Assembly: GCA_022566235.1 (NCBI GenBank)
Contig: JADFJI010000082.1
Span: 1 to 8,015, forward strand
Direction of reading: 5' to 3'
Source of the DNA: Chloroflexota bacterium
Lineage (GTDB): Bacteria > Chloroflexota > Dehalococcoidia > Plut-88900
DNA: 8,015 bases
The position numbers were made by a program, and so were the translations under genes. Below are positions 5,680 through 8,015 of the stretch, piece by piece. Each line of letters starts with the position of its first letter. The first letter of the stretch is position 1. Below the pieces are notes generated by a model. It did not search any database. It was not told the origin of the DNA and saw only the letters and a program-made list of their open reading frames with translations.

Positions 5680-8015
5680 CTAGGTGTCTACCTTGACCAC
5701 GCCCATAACCACCTCCACGCCGTCAAGCTGATGACTCTCCGCGAAGGCCTCCTCAGGAGGGTCTCCCTCTACGATCTCGTGCGATAGGGTCTCCTGCTTT
5801 ATGTAGGCATCGAAGGCTTCCACCGCTTTCCTGGGCAACCCTTGAGCTTTGATGTAGGTGATGATGTGGTCGGTGACCTGGAACCCGGCTGACCGGCGCA
5901 TCATCTGCAGTCGGTGTACTATCTCCCGAGCCGTTCCCTCAGTGGCCAGCTCCTCGGGTATATCAGTGTCTACGGCCACTACATAGTCTCCCTCCACCAC
6001 CGTCGATAGGCCCGCTTTGTCTCCGACGACCAGGATTATCTCCTCGGGCAGCAGGCGGTGCTTGCCAACCTGGACCTCCTCTCCGGCCCGTACCGATCTG
6101 GCCACGGTCCAGGTGTCCAGGGCTGCGAGGTCCCGGGCTATCTCCGGAAGCCCCTTACCGTACTTGGGCCCCAGTAGACGGGTATTGGGGGACACCCCGT
6201 ATTCCACCAGCTCCGCTTCGGACTCTACAAATGCTAGACTCTTAACGTTCAGCTCCTCTCCCACCTGGTCGAAAAGCCTCCTGAGGGCCTCCCGCTCACC
6301 CGGGTCCCGAACCTTTACCCTCACCGAGGGCAGGGGCTGCCGGACCTTTATCCCGGCCTTGCTCCGAGCGGCACGGCCCAGGCTGCTTATCTTCATCACC
6401 AGGCGAGTCTCTTCGTTGAGCCGGTCGTCTATGAGGCCCGGGTCCGCCTCCGGGAACCGGGCCAGATGGACGCTCTCGGGGGCGGCGCTATCGACGGAGC
6501 ACACCAGGTTTCGATACATCTCCTCCGACAGGAAGGGGGTGAAGGGCGCCAGCAGCTTGGAGAGGGTGACCAGGCAACGGTACAGGGTTGAGTAAGCCGA
6601 CAGCTTATCCTGGTCGTTCTCGCTCTTCCAGAACCTCCGGCGGCTCCGGCGCACGTACCAGTTGGACAGGTTTTCGACGAAGGCCTCTATCCTGCGCCCT
6701 GCATCGGTGGGGTCGTAGCCATCCAGGGCCCGGGTCACCTCCAGCACCAGGCGGTTCAACTCCGAGAGAAGCCACCGGTCCAGGTCGGAAGAGGGCGGCG
6801 CCTCATCTCCGTCCCCGGGAACATAGCCGTCGATGAGGGCGTAGGTAACGAAGAAGGAGTAGGTGTTCCAGAGGGTCAGCATGAACTTCCGCAGCACCTC
6901 GCCCACCAGGTCGTCGGAGAAGCGACGGGAATTTCCCGGCGGGGATGCCGTGTACAGATACCACCTGAGCGCATCGGCCCCCCGGACGTTCAGGACCGAC
7001 CAGGGGTCCACCACGTTGCCCTTGCGCTTGCTCATCTTCTCCCCTGCGCCGTCCAGGATGTGGCCCAGGCAGATGACATTGTCGAAGCACGGGACGCCGA
7101 ATAACAGGGAGGAGATGGCATGGAGGCTGTAAAACCAGCCCCGGGTCTGGTCTTGGGATTCATTTACCAGATCCACTGGCCAGAGGCGTTTGAACAAGGC
7201 GGCGTTTTTGAACGGATACCCAAGAGATGCCCAGGGAGAAATACCCGAATCAAACCAGACGTCCATAATGTGAGGGGCCCTTGTCATGAACGATTTGCAA
7301 TCACACTTCAGGGTGACCTTGTCAACAGAATCCTTGTGAAGGGTGAATGTTTTGGGTAATGGTTTGGTTGCAGCTTCGCGCAGCTCTTTGACAGATCCAA
7401 TCACCCGGCGGTTGCCGCAGTTTGAACAGGTCCAAATGGGAAGAGGAATACCCCAATAGCGTTGGCGGGTAACAGCCCAATCCGGAGCAGTATGCAGAAT
7501 TTCGTGAAACCGTTCGCGAGCAAATTCAGGCAGCCACTTCACATGTTTGTTCGCCTTGATCATGTGCTCTTTGAGAGTATCGAGTTTGAGAAACCACTGA
7601 TTACTCATGCGATAAATAAGCGGGGTTTTGCAGCGCCAGCAGACCGGGTAAGCATGGGTCACGCGGCCGGCATGAAGAAGCAGCCCCCGCTTCTGGATAT
7701 CCTGGATGATAACCTTGTCTGCCTGTTTCACGTGCTGGCCCTGGTATTTTCCTGCGTCCTCAGTAAAAGCGCCCTGGTCATTAATGGGGGAAAGTGCAGG
7801 CAGGTTATAGTGTTCTCCCATTTTTGCATCTCCCAGACCAGGAGCAGTATGCACGAGCCCGGTTCCAGTGTCCATGGTCACAAATTCATCAAAAACATCA
7901 CTTCCCTGTGCCACTTTGGAGGCTGCCCGCTTCTTGAGCATCTTAATAGATAAAACGATTCGGTGATATTTTTTGTCCATTTTTTTCTGGAGCGCTGTAT
8001 CCACCACAGCAAGAT
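5680..8015 (-). CDS. ileS: Isoleucyl-tRNA synthetase (class-II/archaeal-type IleS), 5' end off the window, composite
   Basis: It charges tRNA-Ile with isoleucine. I number residues from the first in-frame GTG at 8007, but the frame is open to the right edge, so this is only the part from the editing domain onward; the HIGH motif lies outside. Visible are the end of the editing (CP1) domain with GTGLVHTAPG (48-57), CWRCKTPLIYR (123-133), WAVTRQRYWGIPLPIW (177-192), and a Cys-rich insert (CSNC 194-197, CDC 235-237). WFDSG (251-255) and the KMSKS-equivalent KMSKR (324-328) follow, then an anticodon-binding helical domain (about 405-560, with NLSNWYVRRSRRRFW) and a C-terminal extension typical of the archaeal-like type. 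The stop is TAG at 5680-5682. Composition and codon use change sharply near 7150, so the N-terminal 280 or so residues may not belong to the same genome. Confidence 0.93.
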   Translation of the reverse strand, partial: LAVVDTALQKKMDKKYHRIVLSIKMLKKRAASKVAQGSDVFDEFVTMDTGTGLVHTAPGLGDAKMGEHYNLPALSPINDQGAFTEDAGKYQGQHVKQADKVIIQDIQKRGLLLHAGRVTHAYPVCWRCKTPLIYRMSNQWFLKLDTLKEHMIKANKHVKWLPEFARERFHEILHTAPDWAVTRQRYWGIPLPIWTCSNCGNRRVIGSVKELREAATKPLPKTFTLHKDSVDKVTLKCDCKSFMTRAPHIMDVWFDSGISPWASLGYPFKNAALFKRLWPVDLVNESQDQTRGWFYSLHAISSLLFGVPCFDNVICLGHILDGAGEKMSKRKGNVVDPWSVLNVRGADALRWYLYTASPPGNSRRFSDDLVGEVLRKFMLTLWNTYSFFVTYALIDGYVPGDGDEAPPSSDLDRWLLSELNRLVLEVTRALDGYDPTDAGRRIEAFVENLSNWYVRRSRRRFWKSENDQDKLSAYSTLYRCLVTLSKLLAPFTPFLSEEMYRNLVCSVDSAAPESVHLARFPEADPGLIDDRLNEETRLVMKISSLGRAARSKAGIKVRQPLPSVRVKVRDPGEREALRRLFDQVGEELNVKSLAFVESEAELVEYGVSPNTRLLGPKYGKGLPEIARDLAALDTWTVARSVRAGEEVQVGKHRLLPEEIILVVGDKAGLSTVVEGDYVVAVDTDIPEELATEGTAREIVHRLQMMRRSAGFQVTDHIITYIKAQGLPRKAVEAFDAYIKQETLSHEIVEGDPPEEAFAESHQLDGVEVVMGVVKVDT
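7135..7170. other. Composition and codon-usage breakpoint inside ileS
   Basis: To the right (7201-8015) GC is about 50% by hand count; to the left, sampled rows give 40/60 and 44/60 (6301-6360, 6421-6480), falling to about 58-60% just before the break. Phe codons are 7 TTT to 4 TTC upstream of the break in gene sense, but 2 TTT to 15 TTC after it. Arg upstream is mostly CGC (9 of 15, one AGG). The join falls in the conserved NESQDQTRGWFYSL segment (residues 282-295). It is either an assembly chimera or a recombination point. Confidence 0.6.

Noticed and set aside
6017..6836. Plus-strand frames within ileS (6017-6595 and 6588-6836)
   Set aside because: Both are antisense shadows of ileS with Arg/Ser/Pro-rich translations and no domain.

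Overview
The window looks like a chromosomal segment of a high-GC bacterium, most likely a Chloroflexota (Dehalococcoidia-like) lineage. The evidence is indirect: a DUF951 protein next to a type-2 PyrF, a class-II (archaeal/eukaryotic-like) isoleucyl-tRNA synthetase whose C-terminal two-thirds reads like Chloroflexota homologues I remember, GC-rich codons with much CGG/AGG for arginine, and several TTG/GTG starts. No similarity search was possible, so the phylum is an inference.

Layout, left to right. On the minus strand, pyrF (OMP decarboxylase) is followed after 17 nt by a DUF951 zinc-finger-like gene that runs off the left edge. A 193-nt divergent region follows (about 1047-1239). It holds a TATAAT promoter for pyrF and, facing the other way, a near-consensus promoter whose start site is covered by a palindrome plus direct repeats. 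This second promoter drives a two-gene toxin-antitoxin module: a SpoVT/AbrB-type antitoxin and a RelE/ParE-superfamily toxin. Then, all on the plus strand, come sfsA (nuclease-fold protein), rph (RNase PH, with its own extended -10 promoter), a YihY/BrkB membrane protein, and an HtrA/DegP-type serine protease lipoprotein that overlaps yihY by 8 nt. Convergent to these, on the minus strand, lies ileS, which runs off the right edge.

The window mixes housekeeping functions (pyrimidine synthesis, tRNA 3'-end maturation, tRNA charging) with an envelope-related pair (YihY-HtrA) and one accessory module (the TA pair). Apart from the likely pyrF-DUF951, antitoxin-toxin and yihY-htrA units, I see no shared pathway.

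The most notable anomaly is in ileS. At about 7140-7165 the gene changes from roughly 60-70% GC with TTC/CGG/AGG usage (3' part) to about 50% GC with TTT/CGC/AAA usage (5' part, to the window end). The 5' part also reads more like archaeal (DPANN-type) IleS, and the switch falls in a strongly conserved motif. That is either a metagenome assembly chimera or a recombinant synthetase gene. I found no CRISPR array, tRNA, rRNA, insertion sequence or clearly new multi-gene system. No gene-free stretch exceeds 300 bases.
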